Assembly: GCA_964439625.1 (NCBI GenBank)
Contig: CAYTPI010000015.1
Span: 1 to 64,000 of the forward strand
Source of the DNA: CAYTPI01 sp964439625
Lineage (GTDB): Bacteria > Chloroflexota > Anaerolineae > Aggregatilineales > UBA3940
Reading direction: 5' to 3'
DNA: 64,000 nt
In this document: piece by piece, positions 35,226 through 44,161 of the stretch
Layout: each line of letters starts with the position of its first letter
Numbering within the stretch: the first letter of the stretch is position 1
Notes under the pieces: generated by a model
Told to the model about the DNA's origin: nothing
The model's input: only the letters and a program-made list of their open reading frames with translations
Databases searched by the model: none
Translations under genes and position numbers: made by a program

Positions 35226-35414
35226 TGTCAATAGGCTTAACGAGTGGTGAATGTGAGGCAATTTGTCGGGATTTGACTTGCACTTATCCGGGGCAGTTTC
35301 TCCACACAATGTGCTCTGCACCAAAGCATTAGTTAACAGTCGAGTCATATCGCCAGTTTGTTCAGCAAGATGCTGGCACATTCCACAGTGTCGATAAAGA
35401 GAAGACAAACCATC

Positions 35415-36521
35415 ATGGTTAATTTCAGCGAGCAGGACAATGCCCAACGTGCCGCTGCGGCAGGTCATTCAGATACACGCAGTGCTCATATACCCCGAAC
35501 ACTCTCACAAGTTCTTAATGAAGCATCAGAAGCTATCGTCAAAGGAGATTTGACCAGCTATATTCCAATCCCAACCGGGTTCGACCCACTCGACTCTGCT
35601 ATTAGCGGCGGTTTGCAGCGTGGTGAACTCATTCTGCTGGGCGGTGCCCAAGGGATCGGCAAGACGATCACAACGTTGCAGATTGCTCGCAACATCGTGC
35701 GCGGCGGTAAGGATATGTACGCCTTTTTCCTTTGCTACGAACATCCCGAAACGCACCTCATGAACCGCTTGATCTGTATGGAGAGCGTCAACCCGCCAGA
35801 AATGACGACCAGTCAGGGGCTTCGCATGAAGGACCTGCAAGACATCATCATTTCAAAACGTGCCAAGCAATATCTCGGACGTGAAGCCGGGACAGGCTCG
35901 CTGCGCGGCATCTTACGTGAAAATGAACGGACGTCACCCGCCCTTGCCCGTATGGCGGACTATGCCGACCGATTGATCATGCTCAAGGCCAGCCCCGCCG
36001 TCACAACATTGAGTACCATCCGTGATATGGTAGGTCGGTTGACAGATGCGACCAATGGCAAAGTGGTCGTCTTTGTTGACTATCTTCAGAAGGTGGCAAT
36101 TTACCCGGAGCGCGCCCAAGACGAAAACGATAAAGTTACTATCATTGTCGAAGGCCTAAAGGACATTGCCCTGAGCTACAACATCCCAGTGATGGCAGTT
36201 GTCGCCTCTGACCGCGAAGGCTTGAAATCTAAGCGCTTGCACTTGTTCCATCTACGGGGATCATCTGCGCTTGACTATGAGTGTGATATTGCCTTAATTA
36301 TGAATAACAAGTTCAAAATTCTGTCTAAGGATCATGTCGCATTCAACCCATATCAAGCTCGACAATTTCGTGAATGGGTCGTGTTTACCATTGAGAAAAA
36401 TCGCGCTGGGCGTGCTATGATCGATATCGAGTTCCATCTCAATGCGCCTTACTTCTGTTTTAATCCGAAGGGGCAGATGGTACAGCAGCAGTTAATCGAC
36501 GAGAAGATCATCGAGCAGTAG
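35415..36521 (+). CDS. DnaB-C-terminal-like RecA-fold ATPase
   Basis: A 368-residue protein from the ATG at 35415. An upstream TTG frame start is less likely. It aligns by motif with the helicase domain of DnaB. Walker A is GAQGIGKT where DnaB has ARPGMGKT. Walker B is VVVFVDYLQ. A DnaB-like segment follows (LKDIALSYNIPVMAVVASDR, then LRGSSALDYECDIALIM in place of LRESGSIEQDADIVMFI). The DnaB N-terminal primase-binding domain is missing, replaced by a short unrelated stretch. A true DnaB is encoded at 48613, so this is a paralogue of unknown role, probably cytoplasmic and hexameric. Confidence 0.8.
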   Translation: MVNFSEQDNAQRAAAAGHSDTRSAHIPRTLSQVLNEASEAIVKGDLTSYIPIPTGFDPLDSAISGGLQRGELILLGGAQGIGKTITTLQIARNIVRGGKDMYAFFLCYEHPETHLMNRLICMESVNPPEMTTSQGLRMKDLQDIIISKRAKQYLGREAGTGSLRGILRENERTSPALARMADYADRLIMLKASPAVTTLSTIRDMVGRLTDATNGKVVVFVDYLQKVAIYPERAQDENDKVTIIVEGLKDIALSYNIPVMAVVASDREGLKSKRLHLFHLRGSSALDYECDIALIMNNKFKILSKDHVAFNPYQARQFREWVVFTIEKNRAGRAMIDIEFHLNAPYFCFNPKGQMVQQQLIDEKIIEQ

Positions 36522-36564
36522 TCAGTTTATTTCCGCGAGTTAGTCTTGCTAGGAAACGTACCTA

Positions 36565-36927
36565 ATGACAGTGACCTGCAAATATTGCGGGGAAACAAAC
36601 CCAGAGGGCACTATTGTCTGCCCATGGTGTGGACGCCGGGATCAAGAAGTGGCTGAAGCTGTTCAAAAAGCGGCTGAAGCGACCAAGCGAAAAGCCCGCC
36701 AGCAGCGCGAAGCAGCTGAAAAAGAACGCCGCCGGAAAGCGCGTCAAGAAAATGGTCTTGGCGCAAAAATCCTAGATTTTATGGATCGACAGCGCTTCCT
36801 TGAGGTGTACAGCAGTCTGATTCGCGAGCAGCAGCATGTTGGCCCAAAAGGTATTGTGATTATTGTGTTGACAGTCCTAGCAATTGCGCTGCCCTTTGCG
36901 ACCCTGTTGCTAATTTTTGCGACTTAG
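36565..36927 (+). CDS. Zinc-ribbon protein with C-terminal membrane helix
   Basis: A 120-residue protein. An N-terminal zinc ribbon (CKYCGETNPEGTIVCPWCGRR) leads into a highly charged Ala/Arg/Lys/Glu-rich coiled-coil stretch (about 28-62), and one hydrophobic helix ends the chain (IVIIVLTVLAIALPFATLLLIF). The function is unknown. The layout suggests a tail-anchored membrane protein with a cytoplasmic ribbon. It lies 43 bp after the DnaB-like gene and 52 bp before a larger membrane protein, so the three may form an operon. Confidence 0.7.
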   Translation: MTVTCKYCGETNPEGTIVCPWCGRRDQEVAEAVQKAAEATKRKARQQREAAEKERRRKARQENGLGAKILDFMDRQRFLEVYSSLIREQQHVGPKGIVIIVLTVLAIALPFATLLLIFAT

Positions 36928-36979
36928 AGCTAGCCACAACCACAGTTCAATTCGCACCACCATCTGAGGCATCAACACT

Positions 36980-38329
36980 ATGAAAATATTCAAGTTGGTT
37001 ATTCGGCTGGTAGGGCTGATTGTCGTCCTGCTGACGTTTATATGCGCGATTGGCAGCTTCCTGATCTACAGCTCCGGCATTCTCAACGATCTCCCTGCCG
37101 TCGCTCTGCCAGAAATCCCTGAACGAGAAGACATCGTCCCACCATCTGTTGAAGATATTCCTGGTGCAGGAACGTTTGGCTCACTCGATGCCCTCAAGAA
37201 CCTTGATAGCGACGAGACCATTATCCTCTCACGCGAGCTTACTCAGCGCCCACTATTGGCCCGGCTACCGGCATCACCAAAAGATATCTCTACAGATCCC
37301 AGTGTGGTTGGCACCAATGTTTTTCTGGCTATTGTGATGGCATTGGCTTTCGGTGTGACCAACACCGTTCTCGACAATNNNNNNNNNNATCGTATTGAGG
37401 CGTGGATCGGCGTGTTTGGCTTGAGAAAGCCAGTGGCGGGCATGCGAAATTTAGTCAGTAGTACAGGCGAAAATGGCATTGGTGGGTCATTAATATCGAT
37501 TCCACTCATCGCCTTGGTTTTGGTTGGGTATGGCTTCATCTTTGCTCTACTCGAGATTGAAACCTCGCTTTTTAGCGCGTCAGGGTTGGTATTAGCTGCT
37601 CAAATGACGATTGCCGTTGCGATTGTTACCTTTAGTGGCGACCTTGCGCGTCGCCTCTTGAGTCGCATTTGGGGGACACGCTCCAGCTACCGTTTATATC
37701 CAGTCAGCATGGTCACAGCGCTGGTATCCGTCGCCATCTCACGAGTCTTTGTGCTGCAACCTGGGATCGCTTTCGGTGTACCTGGCAGTTCTGAGATCGA
37801 TATGCCACCAGAGGTTGAAGAAAAACGCGAGCGAACCTTGGCATTTTTCTCAATCCTATTTGTGGCACTCGCTGGGGCCTTATTCTGGACGTTCAGCAGT
37901 GTAATTACGCTGATCTTGGATACACCGCTTCAGGTGAGTGTGGCCCTGACCGTCGGTAATGTTCTAAAAGTATTACAAGATCTCTCACTTCTGGTCTTCC
38001 TGATTGCCCTGGAGAGTGCCTTCTTTGACCTGATGCCGGCCCTCAATACGGATGGAAAAACTATCTTTGTTTGGAACCCATTGGCATGGGGGGCGATGTT
38101 TCTCCCGGTGGCCTTCATCTTCAACCATTTTCTGCTGAACCCTGCCAGTGACTTTCTCAGTTCCTTCCAAGAGAGCAATGTACGCGCAATGTGGTTTATA
38201 CTTATTGTACTTATTGGGGTAACGGCTACCTTGTGGTTCTATTTCAAGTTCGTTGACGATCTGCTTCAGGAATGGGTGGGCTTAAAGAGAAAGCCACGAC
38301 GCAGGCCGCCGCCACCACCAGCGTACTAA
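36980..38329 (+). CDS. Polytopic membrane protein, interrupted by assembly gap
   Basis: About 449 residues, not recognised. An N-terminal membrane helix (LVGLIVVLLTFICAIGSFLI) is followed by a Pro/Asp-rich external segment. There are then about seven more hydrophobic segments, and a basic proline-rich tail (KRKPRRRPPPPP) presumably in the cytoplasm. Ten N at 37379-37388 interrupt the sequence near residue 135, where a helix is in progress. The frame happens to be kept across the filler, but the true missing length is unknown. GAGG lies before the ATG. Confidence 0.7.
   Translation: MKIFKLVIRLVGLIVVLLTFICAIGSFLIYSSGILNDLPAVALPEIPEREDIVPPSVEDIPGAGTFGSLDALKNLDSDETIILSRELTQRPLLARLPASPKDISTDPSVVGTNVFLAIVMALAFGVTNTVLDNXXXXRIEAWIGVFGLRKPVAGMRNLVSSTGENGIGGSLISIPLIALVLVGYGFIFALLEIETSLFSASGLVLAAQMTIAVAIVTFSGDLARRLLSRIWGTRSSYRLYPVSMVTALVSVAISRVFVLQPGIAFGVPGSSEIDMPPEVEEKRERTLAFFSILFVALAGALFWTFSSVITLILDTPLQVSVALTVGNVLKVLQDLSLLVFLIALESAFFDLMPALNTDGKTIFVWNPLAWGAMFLPVAFIFNHFLLNPASDFLSSFQESNVRAMWFILIVLIGVTATLWFYFKFVDDLLQEWVGLKRKPRRRPPPPPAY
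37379..37388. other. Assembly gap (10 N)
   Basis: Ten ambiguous bases, probably fixed-length scaffold filler, inside the membrane-protein gene. Confidence 0.95.
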
Positions 38330-38439
38330 CGAGTACTACTCGACTATTTAATATAGATCTCTTACAGTTATAAGCATACTAGGCTTGACGCTTCATTATA
38401 AGCGTTGCCACTTAGAGTGTCATCATTGGGTACTTATTT

Positions 38440-40278
38440 ATGGATAATACAACCAAATCATCACAAACTGTCTACTCGGATAGGCCCGAACTTGGGTCGA
38501 AGTTAGCAGCGGCTCGCCAGTCATTGATGCTGCTGAAGAGCCAAATACGGGCAGGAGAGTTTGAAGGCAATTATTGGGCACTGCGCCTAGACGAACTCAA
38601 TGACCTGCTTGCTCAGGTCGTCCAAGAGCGGTTGGAAACTGACCAGAAGCAGCGGCTGGCTGCACTTTATGAAGTTAGCCGAGCATTGGGCTCCTCGCTT
38701 GATCTTGACGAAGTGCTCAACGAAGTGATGGATGCCATCATTCAATTGACGCGGGCAGAGCGGGGCTTCTTGATGCTGTTTGAGGGCGGCAAACTGCAAG
38801 TCAAAGCGGCACGGAACGTCGCTAAGGAAACGCTATCTGAAGAAGATTTTGCTTTCAGCCGCAGCGTCATCCGGACGGTAGCAGAGACAGGTAACCAGGT
38901 TGTAACTACCAATGCCGCTGAAGATCCACGCTTCGCCCAGCAAGCTAGTGTTGTTGCCAATAACCTGCGCTCCATTCAGTGCGTACCGCTGCGCGCCCGC
39001 GGCAACATCATCGGTGTTATTTATGTTGATAATACCGTGCATGTCGGCGTCTTTGAAGAGACCGACCTTGAAATGCTGTCAACATTTGCCTCACAGGCAG
39101 CTGTAGCCATTGAGAATGCCCGCTTGTTCACTATGACCGATCAGGCGTTGGCGGCTCGCGTCGAAGAGCTCTCTGTGATGCAGGAGATCGACAAGCAGCT
39201 CAACGCCACACTCGACTTTGAACGCGTGATGGACCTCACGCTCAACTGGGCCATTCGTGCCACCCACTCTGACAATGGCGCTATCGGCGTCCGCGATCTT
39301 GAAACCGGCGAGATACAGGTTATCGCGATGCGGGGAGACTTACCAGACGACATTATTGCCCAGCTCAACAGTGACCTATCTGAGATGCCAAGTGATTATC
39401 TAGCTGTGGCCATCCAGCGCGAGGGACGTATTATCGGCGTCATCATCACCAACCGCAACGATGGCACCACCTTTTCCCCACTTACTCGGGACTTCGTCCA
39501 ACGGCTGGGCGACCATGCCGCCATTGCCATTGAGAACGCGCAACTCTATGATGCTGTTCGGCGTGCCAACGACGCTAAGACAGAATTCGTTTCTATTGTG
39601 ACCCATGAACTGCGGCTACCAATGACGGCAATCAAAGGGTATACAGATATGGTCCTCCTGTCGCCCGATGTCAATGAAAAGCACGCCAGCTACTTACAGA
39701 TCGTTCGCAATAATGTTGACCGGATGTCCGTCCTCGTCAGTGACTTGAGTGACATTTCAAGAATTGAGTCTGGGCGACTTAAGATAGAAATTGAAGATAC
39801 CGTCGATATCCGCGAAGCTCTGGAAGACTCAATCGCAGGCATGAGGGGTGAGATCGACCGCCGCGAACATAATATCGTCATAGATATCCCCGACGATATG
39901 TCCACCGTCCGCGTTGACTCACGTAGATTGCAGCAGATCTTCACCAACCTCGTAAGTAACGCTTATAAATACACACCAGATGGCGGTACGATTACAATTT
40001 CAGCAGAAGTCGATGGCGATTATGCGCTCATCGCCGTGATGGATACCGGCATCGGGATGACGCCAGAAGAGCTCGACAACTTGTACACCAAGTTCTGGCG
40101 TGCGGATCAACTCCATGTGCGAGAACAGCCAGGCACTGGCCTTGGGCTGGCAATTGCCAAAAACATAATCGAGATGCACGGTGGTGAGATGGACGTTAGC
40201 AGTGAGAAGGGCGTGGGTACAACTTTTTCGTTTACTTTGCCTACTACCGAGGCGGATATAGAAATTATTGTTGAGTAA
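38440..40278 (+). CDS. Soluble GAF-GAF sensor histidine kinase
   Basis: A 612-residue two-component kinase with no membrane helix. An N-terminal helical region (1-75) is followed by a GAF domain (about 85-228), a second, shorter GAF-like domain (about 245-368) and the HisKA helix with phospho-acceptor His389 in SIVTHELRLPM. The HATPase domain follows (N-box QQIFTNLVSNAYKY, G1 DTGIGM, G2 GTGLGLAIAK). The usual H-box phrase SHELRTP reads THELRLP. A single-receiver protein lies 200 bp downstream, with a terminator between, and is a plausible partner. Confidence 0.9.
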   Translation: MDNTTKSSQTVYSDRPELGSKLAAARQSLMLLKSQIRAGEFEGNYWALRLDELNDLLAQVVQERLETDQKQRLAALYEVSRALGSSLDLDEVLNEVMDAIIQLTRAERGFLMLFEGGKLQVKAARNVAKETLSEEDFAFSRSVIRTVAETGNQVVTTNAAEDPRFAQQASVVANNLRSIQCVPLRARGNIIGVIYVDNTVHVGVFEETDLEMLSTFASQAAVAIENARLFTMTDQALAARVEELSVMQEIDKQLNATLDFERVMDLTLNWAIRATHSDNGAIGVRDLETGEIQVIAMRGDLPDDIIAQLNSDLSEMPSDYLAVAIQREGRIIGVIITNRNDGTTFSPLTRDFVQRLGDHAAIAIENAQLYDAVRRANDAKTEFVSIVTHELRLPMTAIKGYTDMVLLSPDVNEKHASYLQIVRNNVDRMSVLVSDLSDISRIESGRLKIEIEDTVDIREALEDSIAGMRGEIDRREHNIVIDIPDDMSTVRVDSRRLQQIFTNLVSNAYKYTPDGGTITISAEVDGDYALIAVMDTGIGMTPEELDNLYTKFWRADQLHVREQPGTGLGLAIAKNIIEMHGGEMDVSSEKGVGTTFSFTLPTTEADIEIIVE

Positions 40279-40308
40279 CATACATGTTCAGTCTTAAGAT
40301 CACCATTG

Positions 40309-40332
40309 CGAGCGCTTCGAAGCGCTCGTTTT
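40309..40332 (+). terminator. Terminator after the histidine kinase
   Basis: A perfect 20-nt palindrome (40309-40328, CGAGCGCTTC and its complement) is followed by TTTT. It lies 31 bp after the kinase stop. Confidence 0.75.
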
Positions 40333-40350
40333 GATCCGGCAGATAGCGGT

Positions 40351-40368
40351 ATCCTCCAAAAGGAGGAT
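40351..40368. other. Short hairpin before the receiver gene
   Basis: ATCCTCC and GGAGGAT pair around an AAAA loop. The right arm contains GGAGG, but no start codon follows at the right distance. Confidence 0.4.
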
Positions 40369-40480
40369 TGCTCTCACAATCCTGAACAAGCTCAACAAAT
40401 TACCCCTATATGACTTATAATACTGTTGGGTTAAAGCAAAGCTATAACGTAGCGTAAATAATTTATGAGGGAAGTCTTTT

Positions 40481-40852
40481 ATGGAAATAGGAAGTGATGT
40501 TCTCATTGTCAATGACGATCCAGATACACGCCGCATTTTAAAGCTAGTAATTGAAAGTAAGTTCAATGTGCCAACACGACTGGCAAGTGATGGCATAGAA
40601 GCACTAAAAGCCTTGAACCAAAATGCACCTCGCTTAATCATTCTTGATTTAATGATGCCAAACCTTGACGGCTTCGAGGTGCTGCGATGCTTGCAAACCT
40701 GGCGTGATTTGAAGCATGTGCCCGTAGTGGTCGTAACAGCCTCGGACTTTGAAGACTTGACCACCATCACGCGGGAATACCCCGTTTATTTCTTAAAGGG
40801 TGGCTTGAACATCGATGATTTCACCCAGTGCCTACAGCCAATACTGAATTAA
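40481..40852 (+). CDS. Single-domain response regulator
   Basis: A 123-residue CheY-like receiver without an output domain. The acidic pocket is Asp12/Asp13, the phospho-acceptor is Asp56 in LIILDLMMPNLDG, the Thr is in VVTAS and the Lys is in FLKGG near 105. Between the Thr and Lys the sequence is slightly longer than usual. GAGGGAAG precedes the ATG. It is the likely phosphorylation partner of the upstream kinase, or part of a phosphorelay. Confidence 0.9.
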   Translation: MEIGSDVLIVNDDPDTRRILKLVIESKFNVPTRLASDGIEALKALNQNAPRLIILDLMMPNLDGFEVLRCLQTWRDLKHVPVVVVTASDFEDLTTITREYPVYFLKGGLNIDDFTQCLQPILN

Positions 40853-40889
40853 TTCTACGGCAAACACACGCAGAGAAATGAGCCTACCG

Positions 40890-40970
40890 CTCACTACATG
40901 GGAATGAAGCCCCGTGTTGTCCATTATTTCTTCAAGCCTGGGTCTTCAGGCCCAGGCCCCCAGTTGGCAC
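40890..40970 (+). other. Hairpin-rich intergenic segment
   Basis: Within the 206-bp spacer after the receiver gene, ACATGGG pairs with CCCGTGT around AATGAAGC (about 40897-40918). Downstream, GCCTGGG pairs with CCCAGGC (about 40937-40959). The first hairpin is reminiscent of IS200/IS605 ends, but no transposase sequence is next to it. Confidence 0.3.
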
Positions 40971-41058
40971 GAGGTTAAGAGCATCCTTGTGATTACTGCT
41001 GTCTCGCGCAACAGTCTGTCTGCGTCAGCGTGAAACGTGATTAGCACCCACCCATACG

Positions 41059-44004
41059 TTAGGCGAGCCGAACCTCACGCCCGTCAAGCGACTTCACTGA
41101 GATCAGTGTGGCAAGCGCAAAAACAAATTGGAACCCTAGCAGCACACCCCAAAGCAGCAGTAAACGTCCGAAGCTATCATAGTAAGGAATGCTCAAATCC
41201 TCCGGTTGAACCGGTTGGTTGCGGCAGACCGTTTCATCTGTTTCAACAAGCTCAATATTATCGGTATTGAGCGTCGCCGTAATTGGATCAAATTCAACCG
41301 TGGTTTCATCGACTGCAAGGCCATCCCCGCAGGCAATGCTGGCCTCAGCTAGCTCATTAAGGCCCACTGTTGTGCCCATCGCTTGTAGCGACCACCGTGT
41401 AATAGTTGTATAAGAGATTGGCTCTGTCGCCTTACCTTCAACATCGAAAATGACACCTGCGAAGATCAACTGGACGAAGACAATAATTAGAATGGTATAG
41501 ACTGCCTGTGTCGTCGTACGTGAGATCGACGAGATAAACATACCCAATGCCACCGCCGCCATCGTTGATAAAAACAAGGTGATGTACAGTTCAACCAGTG
41601 ACGGCAAAAATGCCCCAAACAGCGGGAAGCGCGTCCCCGGTAAGAGAATTAGCAGCAGTAATGCAGCCTGCACCAATGCAAACCCACCGTAGACCACAAA
41701 CTTGCTGCCGAGGTAGGGTAGCAACTTCAGGTTAGCAATGCGTTCTCGTAGATAGATCGGTCGCTCTTTGATCAACTCATTAGCGGTGCCAAACATTCCA
41801 ACTAGTACCGACAACAACGACATACTGAACAACATTGTCTGGGCGTTAGGCACCGGGAAATAGTTGCTCATCAGTCTTTCTGCTGCGCTAACTGGATCAT
41901 TGACGATGCTCGAGTCACCGACGAGAACATTCACCTCGGTCAACATCAGCAACATGATGGCAACCAGCGGCATCACACCGAGAAGAATAACGAGTGAGAT
42001 CGGGTCGTTCAACGTAATCTTCAAGGTGCGTTGGGTGTAGACAATAAACTGACGCAACGCCTGCCCCAAGCCGAAACGCGGTGGGCGGCGTTTCTTCTTG
42101 ACCTCCTGCGGGCGGTTTTGGACGCGCCCAACGACAAACTCGCGGTACAGTGAAGGCTGTTCTTGAACAAATATTTGGCGCCAACGTTCACCGTGCCGCT
42201 CGATCTTTTCATAGATGTCGGCAAAGTCATCGACATCAAAGTATTCACCCGCATACTGCGGCGGCCCAAAGAAGACCAAGCGCCCTTGGGATAAAAAGGC
42301 ACAATGATCAACCTGCACGATGTTGCCGGTGGCATGGGTAATCAGCAAGATAGTGCGGCCCTCGTCTGCCATTTGGCGGAGGGTATACATCATCTTCTTT
42401 TCAAGGCCAGGGTCTAGGCCTGAGGTTGGCTCATCGAGGAAAAACACCTTAGGGTCAGCCAACAGTTCCGCCGCGATACTGACGCGCTTCCGCTGACCAC
42501 CAGATAGGTTCACGATGCGTGTATTGCGGACGGCTGGCGTGTTTAAGCCGACAACATCTAACACCTCGGTGATGCGCTGCTTGCGCTCCTTAGCCTTGAC
42601 ATCAGGTGGCAGCCGCAGCCGTGCGGCAAAATTGAGGGCATCCTCCACCTTGAGTGTGGTAGGCAGGATGTCGTATTGGGGCACGTAACCCAGTTCATTG
42701 CGGAAGGCATCATAGTCGCGGTAAAAGTCACGTCCATTCAGCAGGATTTTACCCCCTGCCGGACGAAAGCCATTCAAGGCGTCTAACAAGGTGGACTTGC
42801 CCGCACCACTACCACCGACTAGGGCTACAAACTCGCGCGGCATAATCGTCATACTAATATCATCGAGGATACGCAGCTTACCCCGTGAGGTGTTGACTTC
42901 CTTCTCAACGCCAATCACATCCATGCGGAAGCCCTGACTGTCGAACTGGGTGAGCTTCTCCCCATCATACGTCAGGATATGCGGGCCAATTTGGATCACA
43001 TCGCCAGGGCTGATCGAAGCCTGAGACACAGGTTGATCGTTTAGCAGGACGCCAATGCGCTCATCATAGACCTCAATCGACGCAGACCCACCCGATACCT
43101 GCCGAATCACAGCATGGTTGAGGGCCACTTGTGGCGACGTCAACACGAAGTCATTCGTCGGATCACGCCCGATGGTGATACGCTCGACCAGTATCAGGTT
43201 GGCACTTTGCAGCACCGACGTGAAGCCTGCAGCGGGGGCTTGTTCCTCTACCGGATTATTGAACGTGAAACCGATTGAACTACCGAATTGCTCACTACCA
43301 ATACGAATAATCGTTCCGGTGGTGAGCACCTCAGTTGCATTGGGTGCGATCAACTTGTTATTGACCCGCGTCCCATTGGTACTATTCAGGTCAGTGATCG
43401 TAAACAATCCATCTGAACCACGGTCTAGCCGAAAGTGTTCGCCAGAAACAAAGGTAATATCTGTGGGTACTCGTAGGTCGGCGTTCGGGCTGCGCCCAAT
43501 TATCACCGATGCCTCTGTTAAGCGGTATTCAAACGAATCACCAGCAGGCCAACGGCCCGTCAAAGTGGCAACATCTGTCGACCGAGGAACAGGCGGCGTG
43601 GGCATACTCATTGGCGTTGCGGACTGCCCAACATCTAGTTGATCAGTTACCGCGCTCATCTGTTCGGTGCCAGGGCCGACGCTCGTCAGAGCAAAGTCAA
43701 GATACACATCTTGGCCCATGCTGCGGTTACCAATGCGAATGGTCTGGCCATCCCGCACAGTCAGCGTAGCTGTAATGCGTTGGTCATCGAGAAAGCTGCC
43801 GTTCGTGCTGCTATCTTCAAAGGTGCAGATGCCATTCTTATAGCGAATTGTGCAGTGCACCCCGGAGATCGAGGTCCATTCTGCTGGGACAACCAGATTA
43901 TTCGAGGGGCTACGTCCAATCTGGATGGGGGTACTCTCAAGACTCAGTTCCTCTGAGCTACCATCAGGCCAACGAACGGTAATGTGCGACATATCTGGGG
44001 TCAA
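41059..44004 (-). CDS. Triple-FHA ABC transporter (ATPase-permease fusion)
   Basis: A 981-residue fusion. Three FHA domains come first: GRSPSNN (30-36) with STNGS (66-70); GRSPNAD (170-176) with NSTNGT (207-212); and a third, GRDPTND (279-285), that lacks a clear TNG loop. The ABC domain has Walker A GGSGAGKS (397-404), signature LSGGQ (500-504) and FFLDEP (521-526). An ABC2-type permease with about six helices follows (about 675-975). The order resembles mycobacterial Rv1747 with an extra FHA. FHA domains bind phospho-Thr, so Ser/Thr-kinase control is likely. I prefer the TTG at 44004 because AGGAG lies 7 nt upstream. An ATG at 43992 is the alternative. Confidence 0.88.
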   Translation of the reverse strand: MTPDMSHITVRWPDGSSEELSLESTPIQIGRSPSNNLVVPAEWTSISGVHCTIRYKNGICTFEDSSTNGSFLDDQRITATLTVRDGQTIRIGNRSMGQDVYLDFALTSVGPGTEQMSAVTDQLDVGQSATPMSMPTPPVPRSTDVATLTGRWPAGDSFEYRLTEASVIIGRSPNADLRVPTDITFVSGEHFRLDRGSDGLFTITDLNSTNGTRVNNKLIAPNATEVLTTGTIIRIGSEQFGSSIGFTFNNPVEEQAPAAGFTSVLQSANLILVERITIGRDPTNDFVLTSPQVALNHAVIRQVSGGSASIEVYDERIGVLLNDQPVSQASISPGDVIQIGPHILTYDGEKLTQFDSQGFRMDVIGVEKEVNTSRGKLRILDDISMTIMPREFVALVGGSGAGKSTLLDALNGFRPAGGKILLNGRDFYRDYDAFRNELGYVPQYDILPTTLKVEDALNFAARLRLPPDVKAKERKQRITEVLDVVGLNTPAVRNTRIVNLSGGQRKRVSIAAELLADPKVFFLDEPTSGLDPGLEKKMMYTLRQMADEGRTILLITHATGNIVQVDHCAFLSQGRLVFFGPPQYAGEYFDVDDFADIYEKIERHGERWRQIFVQEQPSLYREFVVGRVQNRPQEVKKKRRPPRFGLGQALRQFIVYTQRTLKITLNDPISLVILLGVMPLVAIMLLMLTEVNVLVGDSSIVNDPVSAAERLMSNYFPVPNAQTMLFSMSLLSVLVGMFGTANELIKERPIYLRERIANLKLLPYLGSKFVVYGGFALVQAALLLLILLPGTRFPLFGAFLPSLVELYITLFLSTMAAVALGMFISSISRTTTQAVYTILIIVFVQLIFAGVIFDVEGKATEPISYTTITRWSLQAMGTTVGLNELAEASIACGDGLAVDETTVEFDPITATLNTDNIELVETDETVCRNQPVQPEDLSIPYYDSFGRLLLLWGVLLGFQFVFALATLISVKSLDGREVRLA

Positions 44005-44161
44005 CCTATCGCTCCTGTGATGTGTCTTTTTTGGATGTTAGCTGAAGTGTATCACATTTTGATAATCGAACAATTATGGCGGTGACTGTTCAGACCCAGT
44101 ATTTTTTAAGTAACTAATTAGCACCTGAAGCCACCTTCACCAGCCTGGAAAGGCTCCCCAA

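Larger units (their letters stand above)
34783..35414. other. 632-bp AT-rich intergenic region between divergent genes
   Basis: No open frame here looks coding. It separates the leftward Tad-like operon from the rightward ATPase gene and holds a candidate promoter for each (listed separately). No further operator repeat of the catabolic type was found. Confidence 0.6.

Noticed and set aside
40890..40970. IS200/IS605 right end or guide-RNA scaffold
   Set aside because: The hairpin resembles such ends, but there is no neighbouring TnpB sequence and the remnant's own right end is outside the window for comparison. Kept only as a low-confidence hairpin segment.
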